NCBI GenBank assembly: GCA_934630555.1
Contig: CAKTXB010000065.1
Span: 1-8,958, forward strand
Length of the DNA: 8,958 bases
Source: an uncultured Oscillospiraceae bacterium
GTDB taxonomy: Bacteria > Bacillota > Clostridia > Oscillospirales > Oscillospiraceae
Direction: 5' to 3'
In this document: positions 1-6,631 of the stretch, piece after piece
Layout: each line of letters begins with the position of its first letter
How positions within the stretch are numbered: position 1 is the stretch's first letter
Notes under the pieces: generated by a model
Told to the model about the DNA's origin: nothing
Seen by the model: the letters and a program-made list of their open reading frames with translations, nothing else
Databases searched by the model: none
Translations under genes and position numbers: made by a program

Positions 1-527
1 TCACGGACTTTGGCATGGGTGATTTTGAGCATACCGGCTTTTCGCTCATCACCATTCGCAACGGCAACCGCAAAATGGCTGACAAATATCCGAAGGTCTA
101 TGCGGAAAAACTGCTGTACCTGCGTGAAGGCCAGCATGCGCTGAACCATTTCCACTGGTACAAGACCGAGGACATCATCAACCGCGGCGGCGGCAATGTG
201 CTCATCCGGGTATACAACAGCCTGCCGAATGAAGAGATCGACTATGAATCCGACGTTACCGTCCACTGTGACGGCCGCTGCTTCACCGTACCGGCCGGCA
301 CGCAGATCCGCCTGACGCCGGGCGAGAGCATTTTCGTCCAGCAGCGGATGTACCACGACTTCAACGTCGAACCGGGCACTGGCCCTGTTCTGCTCGGGGA
401 AGTCAGTCAGTGCAATGACGACAACACCGACAACCGCTTCAATCCCCCGTCGGGCCGCTTCCCGAAAATTGAAGAGGACGAGGCGCCCTATCGCCTGCTC
501 TGCAACGAATATCCGGCAGCCCGCTGA
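1..527 (+). CDS. D-lyxose isomerase-like cupin sugar isomerase (5' end cut off)
   Basis: This is the C-terminal part of a cupin-fold sugar isomerase that most resembles the D-lyxose ketol-isomerase family (D-lyxose to D-xylulose, often also D-mannose to D-fructose; cytoplasmic, Mn-dependent). The frame is open to the left edge, and the residues before the first in-frame ATG (position 15: TDFG, then MGDFEHTGF) read as family sequence, so that ATG is internal. About 174 residues are present; longer members of the family have roughly 225, so about 50 are missing. Counting from the ATG at 15, likely metal ligands are H45 and H47 (NHFHWYKTED), E52 and the later H114 (RMYHDF), the usual cupin HxH...E...H arrangement. 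The sequence NRGGGNVLIRVYNS next to them is typical of the family. The stop codon is TGA. The dehydrogenase gene follows after 26 bases, so the two are probably cotranscribed. The exact sugar substrate is not shown by the sequence. Confidence 0.85.
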   Translation, partial: TDFGMGDFEHTGFSLITIRNGNRKMADKYPKVYAEKLLYLREGQHALNHFHWYKTEDIINRGGGNVLIRVYNSLPNEEIDYESDVTVHCDGRCFTVPAGTQIRLTPGESIFVQQRMYHDFNVEPGTGPVLLGEVSQCNDDNTDNRFNPPSGRFPKIEEDEAPYRLLCNEYPAAR

Positions 528-553
528 ACACGGCTGTCTGTGGAGGGTCTACC

Positions 554-1573
554 ATGAAAGCAGTTTATCTGAAAGCACACAACGAATTTGAAGTGCGTGA
601 CGTCACGCTGCGGGAACCAGGTGAAGGTGAAGTCGTCGTCCGCGTCAAGGCGTGCGGCTTCTGCGGCCATGACAAAATTCTGGCCAGCTATGCCGCCGAC
701 GACTGGCAGCCATTCGGCCATGAATTTGCGGGTGTTGTGGAAACACTTGGCCCGGGCGTTAAAAACGTTCAGGTCGGCGACCGCGTTGTCATTGAAACGT
801 CCACATTCGATCCGCTGTCCGAAGTTGCACAGAATGGCCGCCCAGACCTGAACACCAAGGGTCCGAGCTACATGGACATGCCGCACACGGCAATGGGCTT
901 TGCAGAGCGCACGATCGTGCCTGCTGTCCTCTGCTATAAATTTGACGGTATTCCCGACGAGGAGGCCTGCTTTGCAGAGCCTATGGGCGTTGCCGCCGAT
1001 CTGGTGCTGACGGCTGACATCAAGCTCGGCAATGACGTGGTCGTCATGGGCTGCGGCGCGATCGGCCTGATGGCCATGCAGATGGCCAAAGCCTCCGGCG
1101 CGCGGAAAATCTATGCCGTAGAGCACGCGCATAATGCTGAAAAGGCCAAGCTGGCGCTGGAATATGGTGCTGACGAGATTTTGTTCTCTGACAAGGAGGA
1201 TCTCACGAAGTTCCCCTTCCCGCGCGGCGGTGTTGATCGGGTGCTCGTCACCACGCCTCCCAAGACCATTGACCTGGCTACAAAGCTGTGTGCCGTGGGC
1301 GGCATTGTCGCTTTCCTTGGCATCAGCTACGGTCCGGACGCGATCGTGAGCTTTGACTCGAACGTCGTGCATCTGAACAAGCTCCAGATCCGCGCATCCA
1401 ACGCCATCCCGGCGCTGTATTTCCCGCATTGCTTCGACCTCATGCACGCAGGCATTGTGAATGTGAAAAAGCTCATCACGCACCGCTTCCCGCTGGAAAA
1501 AACGCCGGAGGGCCTGCACGCCTTCCTGAATGACCATGATACGGCTGTCAAGGCTGTCATGATCGGCAAATAA
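554..1573 (+). CDS. Zinc-dependent medium-chain alcohol/polyol dehydrogenase
   Basis: A 339-residue member of the medium-chain dehydrogenase superfamily (sorbitol/threonine dehydrogenase-like), a soluble NAD(P)-dependent oxidoreductase probably acting on a polyol or sugar. The N-terminal GroES-like domain has the catalytic zinc ligands C37 (CGFCGHD), H56-E57 (FGHEFAG) and E142 (FAEPMG). The Rossmann domain follows, with GCGAIG at 166-171 and an acidic residue E190 at the end of the second strand, which favours NAD over NADP. The loop after GDRV (about 80-110), which in many relatives carries four cysteines for a structural zinc, contains no cysteine at all. The ATG at 554 is supported by GGAGGG at 542-547, six bases upstream. 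It follows the lyxose isomerase-like gene closely and ends just before a terminator, so the two form the end of an operon. The substrate is unknown; an alditol matching the isomerase's ketose is a guess from context. Confidence 0.88.
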   Translation: MKAVYLKAHNEFEVRDVTLREPGEGEVVVRVKACGFCGHDKILASYAADDWQPFGHEFAGVVETLGPGVKNVQVGDRVVIETSTFDPLSEVAQNGRPDLNTKGPSYMDMPHTAMGFAERTIVPAVLCYKFDGIPDEEACFAEPMGVAADLVLTADIKLGNDVVVMGCGAIGLMAMQMAKASGARKIYAVEHAHNAEKAKLALEYGADEILFSDKEDLTKFPFPRGGVDRVLVTTPPKTIDLATKLCAVGGIVAFLGISYGPDAIVSFDSNVVHLNKLQIRASNAIPALYFPHCFDLMHAGIVNVKKLITHRFPLEKTPEGLHAFLNDHDTAVKAVMIGK

Positions 1574-1576
1574 TGT

Positions 1577-1618
1577 AAAACCGCCATGCAGACATTTTTC
1601 ATCTGCATGGCAGTTTTT
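1577..1618 (+). terminator. Rho-independent terminator of the isomerase/dehydrogenase operon
   Basis: A perfect 10-base-pair stem, GCCATGCAGA (1583-1592) with TCTGCATGGC (1602-1611), encloses a nine-base loop and is followed by TTTTT at 1614-1618. AAAA at 1577-1580 can extend the stem, past one C/A mismatch. It starts four bases after the dehydrogenase stop codon. Confidence 0.88.
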
Positions 1619-1660
1619 CAGGATGCACAGGGCTTTACAGTTGATCGCGGCGCGTGGTGC

Positions 1661-1714
1661 AAAAAAATGATTCTCTGCACAAACCGGCCGGGCGCTTAAG
1701 CGCACGGCCGGTTT
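1661..1714 (-). terminator. Hairpin terminator after the double metallo-beta-lactamase gene
   Basis: A perfect 10-base-pair inverted repeat, AAACCGGCCG (1681-1690) with CGGCCGGTTT (1705-1714), lies six bases past the minus-strand stop codon. Its loop holds the 12-base palindrome GCGCTTAAGCGC (1692-1703), so the hairpin can fold further. On the minus strand the stem ends in GGTTT, and a run of seven T follows 13 bases later (1667-1661). The stem is convincing; the delayed T-run makes this a less standard terminator. Confidence 0.6.
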
Positions 1715-1719
1715 CGGTG

Positions 1720-3579
1720 TTATAGAACTTTCAGCTGCAGGATGGTCTGCGTGCCGAGATATGCACCGTCAAGCCACGTGTCAAAGCCGATGACATATCT
1801 GCCTGGCTGCGGTGCCGCACCGCAGTCGACACGCAGCCACATATCCCGCGGCACATCGCCGCCCTCTGTGACCGTACCACTCGTGAGACCCATCGTCCGC
1901 GCTGTAAGCGCCGGAACGGGTTCCTTTTTCCATGGCAGACGTGGACGGACCTGGATCTCATGTCTGCCATGCCCCGTCAACTGCAAGTGCAGCTGCAGCG
2001 GTTCGCCGCGGAGCACCGTCTGTTCCATGGGCCAGGCACGCAGCCACTGCTTATCAGTGCCCAGTCCAATATCGTCTGGCAGTAGCGCAGCAAGGCAGCG
2101 CTCTCGCCGTGCCATCCCCCGCCGCAAATGTTCCAGATAGGCCGCGTCATAGCAAAATGCCTCCGTCTGGTGCTCATTGATGAGCCGCGTCACACCATAG
2201 CGCTCCAGCAAATCAACGCAACGCGCATAGCCGCGCCCTGCGCCGGGAAGATTGCGGTTTTCCGCGCAATAATCATCCAGACCCGTAGGTGCAAAGCTGT
2301 CGCCGCAGAGCAGGAGTTTATCTTCTCCGCGCTGCACGATCAGACCAGCGTGATAGACGCACTGCCCTGGAAGATGCAGCGCCGTGAGCGTAAATTCCTG
2401 CCACTTCCACGAGTACCCATCCGGCAGCACCCGACATTTGAGATTGCTGTCCGGCAGCGCCGGTAAAAACCACGCCGAGGGCTGACAGCAGACCTCCGCT
2501 ACGGCAGCGGTCGTCAGCACCTCGCACTTTAAGTAGCTTGTCAGCGCCCACAGTGCGTTCAAATGGTCGTCATGCGCGTGTGTGATCCAGCACGCGTCCA
2601 GCGCCGTCACTTCGCCGCGTTCCAGCAGCGTCTGTACCGTCTGAACGGCCTCCAGATCGCCGGCGTCGATCAAAATCGCATGGCCGCTCTCGCTGCGCAG
2701 CAGATACGACGTCGTTTCCCCAATGCGCCGCAGCCAGGATGGCGTTGACTCGGTCGGCGCAGGCGTCGGCAGCGCCGACAGGCCAAGCGGTTTGTGAAAG
2801 CCGTCCTGCACCTCCTGCGGAAAATAGTGATGCACGGCGCTGATCTGACTGTAAGCGTCCGCGTAGTCCAGCAGCCGCCGTTCCAGCGTATCCAGCACTG
2901 CAGCCGGTGCATCGCTCACGCCGCCGTAGCTGCCTACAAGCAGCGTTGGCTTCAGCGTGCGCACGCGCTCCATGCCGCGCACCCAGTCTGGCAAACCTCC
3001 AAGAAAGCCGTGGTACCCCATCATGTTCGGTAATGCCTTTTGCAGGCTCCATACGTCATGTATCGTGCCCTCTGCCATAGCAAGGCCGCCTGCAAACAGC
3101 ACGCGCTGTTCACCGTCCGTCACCACATAGGCGCAATCGCCATGTGACAGTGCGCCAAACACAATGGGCATGATGCGCAGGCCGTGCCACGTAAACGCCG
3201 CGCCGTTCTGCACATTGCCATCTGCCGCAATGCTTTGCAGCGGACTGTAGCAGTCCGGGATCGTTTCATATCGGTGATACTTCCCTTCCCCGCGCATCCA
3301 GACGTCTGACGCATGTGCCAGCAGCTCAGCTTCCGGTCTTGCGGCATAGATCATAGGCCGTTCTCCCGTCCACTGCGCCAGTCCACCGCAATAGGCGCGG
3401 CGGTGCTGCGTGAGATAGACACATTCCACATCCGTCACACCAAGCGCGCGCAATACCTGCGGAATATCCCCCTCCGGCAGCTCCGGCGCATCAATGAGCG
3501 CCGCATGACAGCCATCCACCAGAATGCCCGCCTGCACGCTGCCGTGCAGCAGATAAATATGCTCTGTCAACCGCTTCAT
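1720..3579 (-). CDS. Protein with two metallo-beta-lactamase folds, N-terminal one inactive
   Basis: A 619-residue soluble protein with no signal peptide. Residues about 1-250 form a metallo-beta-lactamase fold whose motif positions are degenerate: the THxHxDH site reads TQHRRAY (57-63), the usual GD of the fold reads GG (164-165), and the last His position reads SYGG. Residues about 285-500 form a second such fold with an intact THAHDDH (333-339), GDS (D427) and NEH (H470), although the third metal His seems replaced by Gln (HLPGQ, Q406). Residues about 515-619 look like a beta-sandwich tail. The chosen ATG at 3579 has AAAGAGG eight bases upstream. An in-frame TTG at 3621 would add 14 residues but lies upstream of the likely -10 and has no ribosome site. 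The fold family hydrolyses thioesters, phosphodiesters, lactones and similar bonds; the substrate here is unknown. It is the only gene of its transcript, just downstream of the rhamnose operon. Confidence 0.85.
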   Translation of the reverse strand: MKRLTEHIYLLHGSVQAGILVDGCHAALIDAPELPEGDIPQVLRALGVTDVECVYLTQHRRAYCGGLAQWTGERPMIYAARPEAELLAHASDVWMRGEGKYHRYETIPDCYSPLQSIAADGNVQNGAAFTWHGLRIMPIVFGALSHGDCAYVVTDGEQRVLFAGGLAMAEGTIHDVWSLQKALPNMMGYHGFLGGLPDWVRGMERVRTLKPTLLVGSYGGVSDAPAAVLDTLERRLLDYADAYSQISAVHHYFPQEVQDGFHKPLGLSALPTPAPTESTPSWLRRIGETTSYLLRSESGHAILIDAGDLEAVQTVQTLLERGEVTALDACWITHAHDDHLNALWALTSYLKCEVLTTAAVAEVCCQPSAWFLPALPDSNLKCRVLPDGYSWKWQEFTLTALHLPGQCVYHAGLIVQRGEDKLLLCGDSFAPTGLDDYCAENRNLPGAGRGYARCVDLLERYGVTRLINEHQTEAFCYDAAYLEHLRRGMARRERCLAALLPDDIGLGTDKQWLRAWPMEQTVLRGEPLQLHLQLTGHGRHEIQVRPRLPWKKEPVPALTARTMGLTSGTVTEGGDVPRDMWLRVDCGAAPQPGRYVIGFDTWLDGAYLGTQTILQLKVL

Positions 3580-3607
3580 GTCCGTTTCCTCTTTCATTGT
3601 TTTTTCT

Positions 3608-3616
3608 ATTGTAACA
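3608..3616 (-). promoter_or_regulatory. Extended -10 promoter of the double metallo-beta-lactamase gene
   Basis: On the minus strand the sequence reads TGTTACAAT, that is TGn followed by TACAAT, one base from the consensus -10. No good -35 lies 17 bases upstream, where there is only a T-rich stretch, so this would rely on the extended -10. Transcription would start near 3601, giving a leader of about 22 bases that contains the ribosome site. The upstream terminator stem isolates the gene from the operon before it, which supports its having a promoter here. Confidence 0.5.
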
Positions 3617-3626
3617 TACAACGCGT

Positions 3627-3671
3627 CAAAACAAAAGGAAAACCGTCCGTTCTCCCAAAAGAACGGACGGT
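3627..3671 (-). terminator. Rho-independent terminator of the rhaM-rhaA-aldolase operon
   Basis: A perfect 12-base-pair stem, ACCGTCCGTTCT (3642-3653) with AGAACGGACGGT (3660-3671), encloses a six-base loop. On the minus strand it is followed by a T-rich tail, TTTTCCTTTTGTTTT. It begins 10 bases past the aldolase stop codon and is the strongest terminator in the window. Confidence 0.92.
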
Positions 3672-3681
3672 GTGCATGGCT

Positions 3682-4770
3682 TTACGCCTTGCCCTTACCA
3701 GCCAGCGACTTTCTGTATTTTTCACTTTCCCAGTTGGCAATGAAGTGCTTGGCAGCCTCCCCCATCGTGCTGACTGTACCGCCATGCGCCGCGATGGCGT
3801 CCATAATGAACAGCACCGCTGTCAGCGTTTCGGTGATGACCTGCGCCTTCTTCTGGCCCATACGCAGCAGCAGCGCACCAGTAGAAAAGTCTACGGATGC
3901 TTCATTTTCTTCCAGCTGCGTCTTATTTTCAAACAGCGTGCCAATGAGGAACACCATCTGATCCGGGTACAGCGGTTTTTCGATCAGCGTCTTATAATCA
4001 TACTTGCCGGAGGCCAGCGCTGTTTTGAGATACGGCGTATCAGCAGCAAACAACCCCGGCTCGACCTCGCGCACGGAAACTGCCGGGAACGAGTCGCCGC
4101 TCAAGCCGTACTGCGCTGCCAAGCGCGCATTCGCGTCGGCGTGGATCTTCAGGCACGCCCCTGCGTCGTCCGCATGGGCAATGATGCCATGGTTCTGCAT
4201 CAGGATCACTGCCGGACGTTTGCCGGTTTCTTTTTCCACGCGCGCCAATTCGTTGCGGATGGCAAATGTCAGATTCGCGCCCGGGTCGGTATAGGGGACC
4301 CAGCCCCAGCTGTAATCTGCGCCTGCAAAGGCCGCCGCCGCGATCTCGCGGCAGTTCGTGGCACACGTAGCAAGGTTTGCATACACGGCGTGCGTATGGC
4401 ACACAAATTTATCCAGAATGGAATGGAAGCCGGCTTCCACAGAAGGCCGCACGGATGCCAGACCATCAATGGTTTTTGTATTCTCCTTGGCGCAGGTCGA
4501 TCCTTGTTTTTCCACATCCTCCAACTGTGCCGGCTCGTTGCCATAATAGAACTTCCGCAGCGCTTCATAGTCCAGCACTGCATAGCCGCTCTCTGGTGTA
4601 ATGTCGGACAGGCAGTAGCCGGAGGCCTTAATGGCCATCAGGCCATCCGCCAGCTTGACAGAGGTGTTGCCTCCGCCGCCCTGCACATAGTCGCAGCGTG
4701 CACCGGCTGTGCCGGACATCTGCGTAAACGCCTCCAAATCGGCGCGGTTCTTTTCCACAAATTCGATCAT
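3682..4770 (-). CDS. RhaE-like class II aldolase, probable rhamnulose-1-phosphate aldolase
   Basis: A 362-residue class II aldolase/adducin-family protein. Its place after rhaM and rhaA suggests cleavage of L-rhamnulose 1-phosphate to dihydroxyacetone phosphate and L-lactaldehyde, in the cytoplasm, with a divalent metal. GGGGNTS (31-37) is the phosphate-binding loop. Likely catalytic and metal residues are E112 (PSVEAGFH), H125 and H127 (CHTHAVY) and H194 (QNHG). It is longer than the E. coli RhaD type (about 274 residues) and resembles the aldolase half of bifunctional RhaE/RhaEW proteins, but it lacks their C-terminal lactaldehyde dehydrogenase half; residues about 235-362 are a C-terminal extension with no recognised motif. 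ATG at 4770 is chosen because AAGGAGG (4785-4779) lies eight bases upstream; an ATG at 4830 adds 20 residues but would be read through a hairpin and has no ribosome site. Activity on an unphosphorylated sugar or on another phosphate is possible. Confidence 0.85.
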   Translation of the reverse strand: MIEFVEKNRADLEAFTQMSGTAGARCDYVQGGGGNTSVKLADGLMAIKASGYCLSDITPESGYAVLDYEALRKFYYGNEPAQLEDVEKQGSTCAKENTKTIDGLASVRPSVEAGFHSILDKFVCHTHAVYANLATCATNCREIAAAAFAGADYSWGWVPYTDPGANLTFAIRNELARVEKETGKRPAVILMQNHGIIAHADDAGACLKIHADANARLAAQYGLSGDSFPAVSVREVEPGLFAADTPYLKTALASGKYDYKTLIEKPLYPDQMVFLIGTLFENKTQLEENEASVDFSTGALLLRMGQKKAQVITETLTAVLFIMDAIAAHGGTVSTMGEAAKHFIANWESEKYRKSLAGKGKA

Positions 4771-4789
4771 TCCAAATTCCTCCTTCGGT

Positions 4790-4819
4790 AAAAGGCCAGC
4801 CGCGCTCCGGCGGCTGGCC
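4790..4819 (-). terminator. Intercistronic terminator-like hairpin between rhaA and the aldolase gene
   Basis: A perfect GC-rich 10-base-pair stem, GGCCAGCCGC (4794-4803) with GCGGCTGGCC (4810-4819), has a six-base loop. On the minus strand it is followed by TTTT (4793-4790), and the aldolase ribosome site begins four bases later. The T-run is short, so it may be a partial terminator that lowers aldolase expression, or a hairpin that protects the 3' end of the rhaA message. Confidence 0.65.
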
Positions 4820-4841
4820 GTTTGTTCCATTGTAACCGCAC

Positions 4842-6128
4842 TCAGCGCTTGCTTAGAACATCCTTCTCATACGTACGGACCTTCTCCAGCCACGCCGTGC
4901 CCACCGGCACGCCGGCCTTCAGGCAGTAATAATTCCAGACCGCGCCAAACGGCAGTGTTTTGCGTTCTTCCATCAGCGCCAGCCGGGCCGTGAGGTCGCC
5001 CTTGTGCTCTGCCTCGCGGATGAGTGCCGGTGCCAAGCACGCCTGCAGCAGCGCCTTGCGCGCGTTGCGCATACCGATGCCCCAGCACGCCACGCGGTTG
5101 ATGGAGGCATCGAAATAATCCAGCGCAATAAACATTCTGCTCTCAAAATCGTTCCAGATGATCTCGTCCATGATCCGCTGCAGCTCGTCATCCCAAGTGA
5201 TCACGTGGTCAGAATCCCAGCGGACGCCGCGCGACACATGCAGAATAAGATTATCCAAAAATTGCAGGCAGGCCGAGATCTTCGCGCTGATGACCTCGGT
5301 CGGATGGAAATGACCGGCGTCCAGCGTATACAGCAGGCTATTCTTCACCGCGTAGCCATAGGAATATTCATGGCTGGCCACAGTATAGCTTTCCACGCCC
5401 ACGCCGAAGAGCTTGCTCTCCAGGCCGCACGGCACGAGCTTGCGGTCAATGTCCTCGGCAAAGATCTCATCGAGCGACTGCGTCATAAGGTCGCGGTGCA
5501 GCTTTGTATCCGCGCATGTGTCCTTGTAACCGTCCGGCATCCAGAAGTTGATGGCGCACGGCTGGCCGAGCTGCTTTGCAAATTCCAGACCGATCTCGCG
5601 GCAGCGCTTGCCGTGCTCGATCCAGAATTTCCGTGTATCGGCGTTCAGGCTGGAAAGCGAAAAATCGCCATCCATCTTCGGGTGCGAGAAATACGTCGGG
5701 TTAAAGTCCAGACCCATGCCCTGCTGCTTGGCAAAATCGACCCAGTTCTGGAACTGCTCGATGGTGTAGGCGTCACGGTCGATGACCTTACCGTTCTTTT
5801 CCGCGTAGCTGGCGTGCAGATTCAGCTTCGTTGCGCCAGGAATGAGCGATTTTGCAAACGCAATGTCCCCGCGCAGCTCATCCTGAGTCCGGGCGCGGCC
5901 GGGATAGTTGCCGGTCGTCTGAATGCCGCCGGACAACGTGTCTGTGCCGTCAAAGCCGATGACATCATCGCCCTGCCAGCAATGCATGGAAACCGGAATA
6001 GCATCCGTGCGCGCAATGGCTGCGTCCACGTCTACGCCAACAGCGGCATAGGCTGCCTTTGCTTCGTCATAGGCGCGCAGGATCTGCTCGTCCGAAAGAT
6101 TCTTGCCGTAATTCAGGGAATCGATCAT
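4842..6128 (-). CDS. rhaA: L-rhamnose isomerase
   Basis: A 428-residue TIM-barrel isomerase that converts L-rhamnose to L-rhamnulose in the cytoplasm. It is close along its whole length to E. coli RhaA (419 residues) as I recall that sequence: the shared blocks include PVSMHCWQGDDV, GNYPG, LDFNP, DAGHFHPTEVIS, VRWDSDHV and FDASINR. Metal ligands known from E. coli RhaA (E234, D267, H270, H294, D302, D304, D334) correspond with a constant shift of three to E237, D270, H273, H297, D305, D307 and D337, so both metal sites are intact. The ATG at 6128 is preceded by GAGGAGG about 10 bases upstream, and this ribosome site overlaps the rhaM stop codon (TGAGGAGG), which suggests translational coupling. 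Second gene of the rha operon; the aldolase follows after 71 bases containing a hairpin. Confidence 0.97.
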   Translation of the reverse strand: MIDSLNYGKNLSDEQILRAYDEAKAAYAAVGVDVDAAIARTDAIPVSMHCWQGDDVIGFDGTDTLSGGIQTTGNYPGRARTQDELRGDIAFAKSLIPGATKLNLHASYAEKNGKVIDRDAYTIEQFQNWVDFAKQQGMGLDFNPTYFSHPKMDGDFSLSSLNADTRKFWIEHGKRCREIGLEFAKQLGQPCAINFWMPDGYKDTCADTKLHRDLMTQSLDEIFAEDIDRKLVPCGLESKLFGVGVESYTVASHEYSYGYAVKNSLLYTLDAGHFHPTEVISAKISACLQFLDNLILHVSRGVRWDSDHVITWDDELQRIMDEIIWNDFESRMFIALDYFDASINRVACWGIGMRNARKALLQACLAPALIREAEHKGDLTARLALMEERKTLPFGAVWNYYCLKAGVPVGTAWLEKVRTYEKDVLSKR

Positions 6129-6143
6129 ATTGTTGTATCCTCC

Positions 6144-6455
6144 TCAGTCCAGATGGAACACCGGGTGCAGGTCAATGCACACGGGGCTGTTATCGGGGTT
6201 TGTATCCATAATGTCGGCCATAAAATCCCACCATTTACGATTGATCGCCGTGTCTGCGCCCTTGGCCCAAAGCGCCTCGTTCTCGATCTCAATATAGCCA
6301 AACAGCGTTAGCGTTTCGCGGTCGAGGAAGATGGAGTAGTTTTTTCCGCCATGATCGTGGATCATGTACTTCATTTCCGGCCAGAGCTGGTTGTGGCGCT
6401 TTTCGTACTCGGCCTCCTGGCCGGGGTACAGCTTCATTTTGAACCCTTTGATCAT
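6144..6455 (-). CDS. rhaM: L-rhamnose mutarotase
   Basis: A 103-residue protein of the RhaM/YiiL family (E. coli 104 residues), a dimeric ferredoxin-like alpha/beta protein that interconverts the alpha and beta anomers of L-rhamnose and so feeds the isomerase. Family features seen: Y17 and H21 in YEKRHNQLWPEM (the conserved Tyr/His pair), HGGKNYSIFLD, the RKWWDFMADIM block and the closing NPDNSPV signature. The ATG at 6455 has GGAGGG (6468-6463) seven bases upstream. First gene of the rha operon; its stop codon overlaps the ribosome site of rhaA. The leader from the predicted start of transcription is about 137 bases. Confidence 0.96.
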   Translation of the reverse strand: MIKGFKMKLYPGQEAEYEKRHNQLWPEMKYMIHDHGGKNYSIFLDRETLTLFGYIEIENEALWAKGADTAINRKWWDFMADIMDTNPDNSPVCIDLHPVFHLD

Positions 6456-6568
6456 TCCAATGCCCTCCTGCTTATACTATTTTCTTGCAATTTTACGTTT
6501 TTTGCTGTAATAGACGCGTGTTGCCGGGCTTTACGCAGTTTTCCTGCATATTTCACAAAAATATCCGG

Positions 6569-6588
6569 ATTCTGTTGCATTCTGTTGG
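6569..6588. repeat. Tandem 10-base repeat in the rhaM leader
   Basis: ATTCTGTTG occurs at 6569-6577 and again at 6579-6587, a period of exactly 10 bases (one helical turn). On the minus strand it reads CAACAGAATG then CAACAGAATC. It would lie at about +5 to +24 of the predicted rhaM transcript, where a second regulator or an RNA-level control could act. The function is not known. Confidence 0.4.
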
Positions 6589-6598
6589 TTTCATTCCT

Positions 6599-6627
6599 AT
6601 AATAACATCACAGCATTTCTTTGTTAA
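6599..6627 (-). promoter_or_regulatory. rhaM: Promoter of the rhaM-rhaA-aldolase operon
   Basis: On the minus strand TTAACA (6627-6622) and TATTAT (6604-6599) are separated by exactly 17 bases, and TG lies one base before the -10 (TGTTATTAT), an extended -10. Both hexamers are close to the sigma-70/SigA consensus. The predicted start of transcription is near 6592. The 21-base-spaced operator repeats lie directly upstream. Confidence 0.7.
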
Positions 6628-6631
6628 TGCC

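Noticed and set aside
488..1705. A 405-codon minus-strand open frame opposite the dehydrogenase gene
   Set aside because: It is antisense to the dehydrogenase, crosses its terminator and has no recognisable domain.
1681..1714. Inverted repeat as a mobile-element end or recombination site
   Set aside because: It lies just past a stop codon, forms a GC-rich hairpin and has no partner copy in the window. A terminator explains it better.
3580..3621. Upstream TTG start for the double metallo-beta-lactamase gene
   Set aside because: It lies upstream of the likely -10 and so would not be in the transcript. It has no ribosome site, whereas the ATG at 3579 has a good one.
3313..4791. A 492-codon plus-strand open frame opposite the aldolase gene and the 5' part of the metallo-beta-lactamase gene
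   Set aside because: It is antisense to two well-supported genes, runs across a terminator, lacks a convincing ribosome site and shows no family motif. It is a by-product of codon bias in GC-rich coding sequence.
4771..4830. Upstream ATG that would add 20 residues to the aldolase
   Set aside because: There is no ribosome site, the added residues are encoded by the intercistronic hairpin, and the ATG at 4770 has a near-perfect AAGGAGG eight bases upstream.
5004..6311. A 435-codon plus-strand open frame opposite rhaA and rhaM
   Set aside because: It is entirely antisense to rhaA and part of rhaM, both recognised with intact catalytic residues. The translation is rich in Arg/His/Ala and resembles no protein I know.
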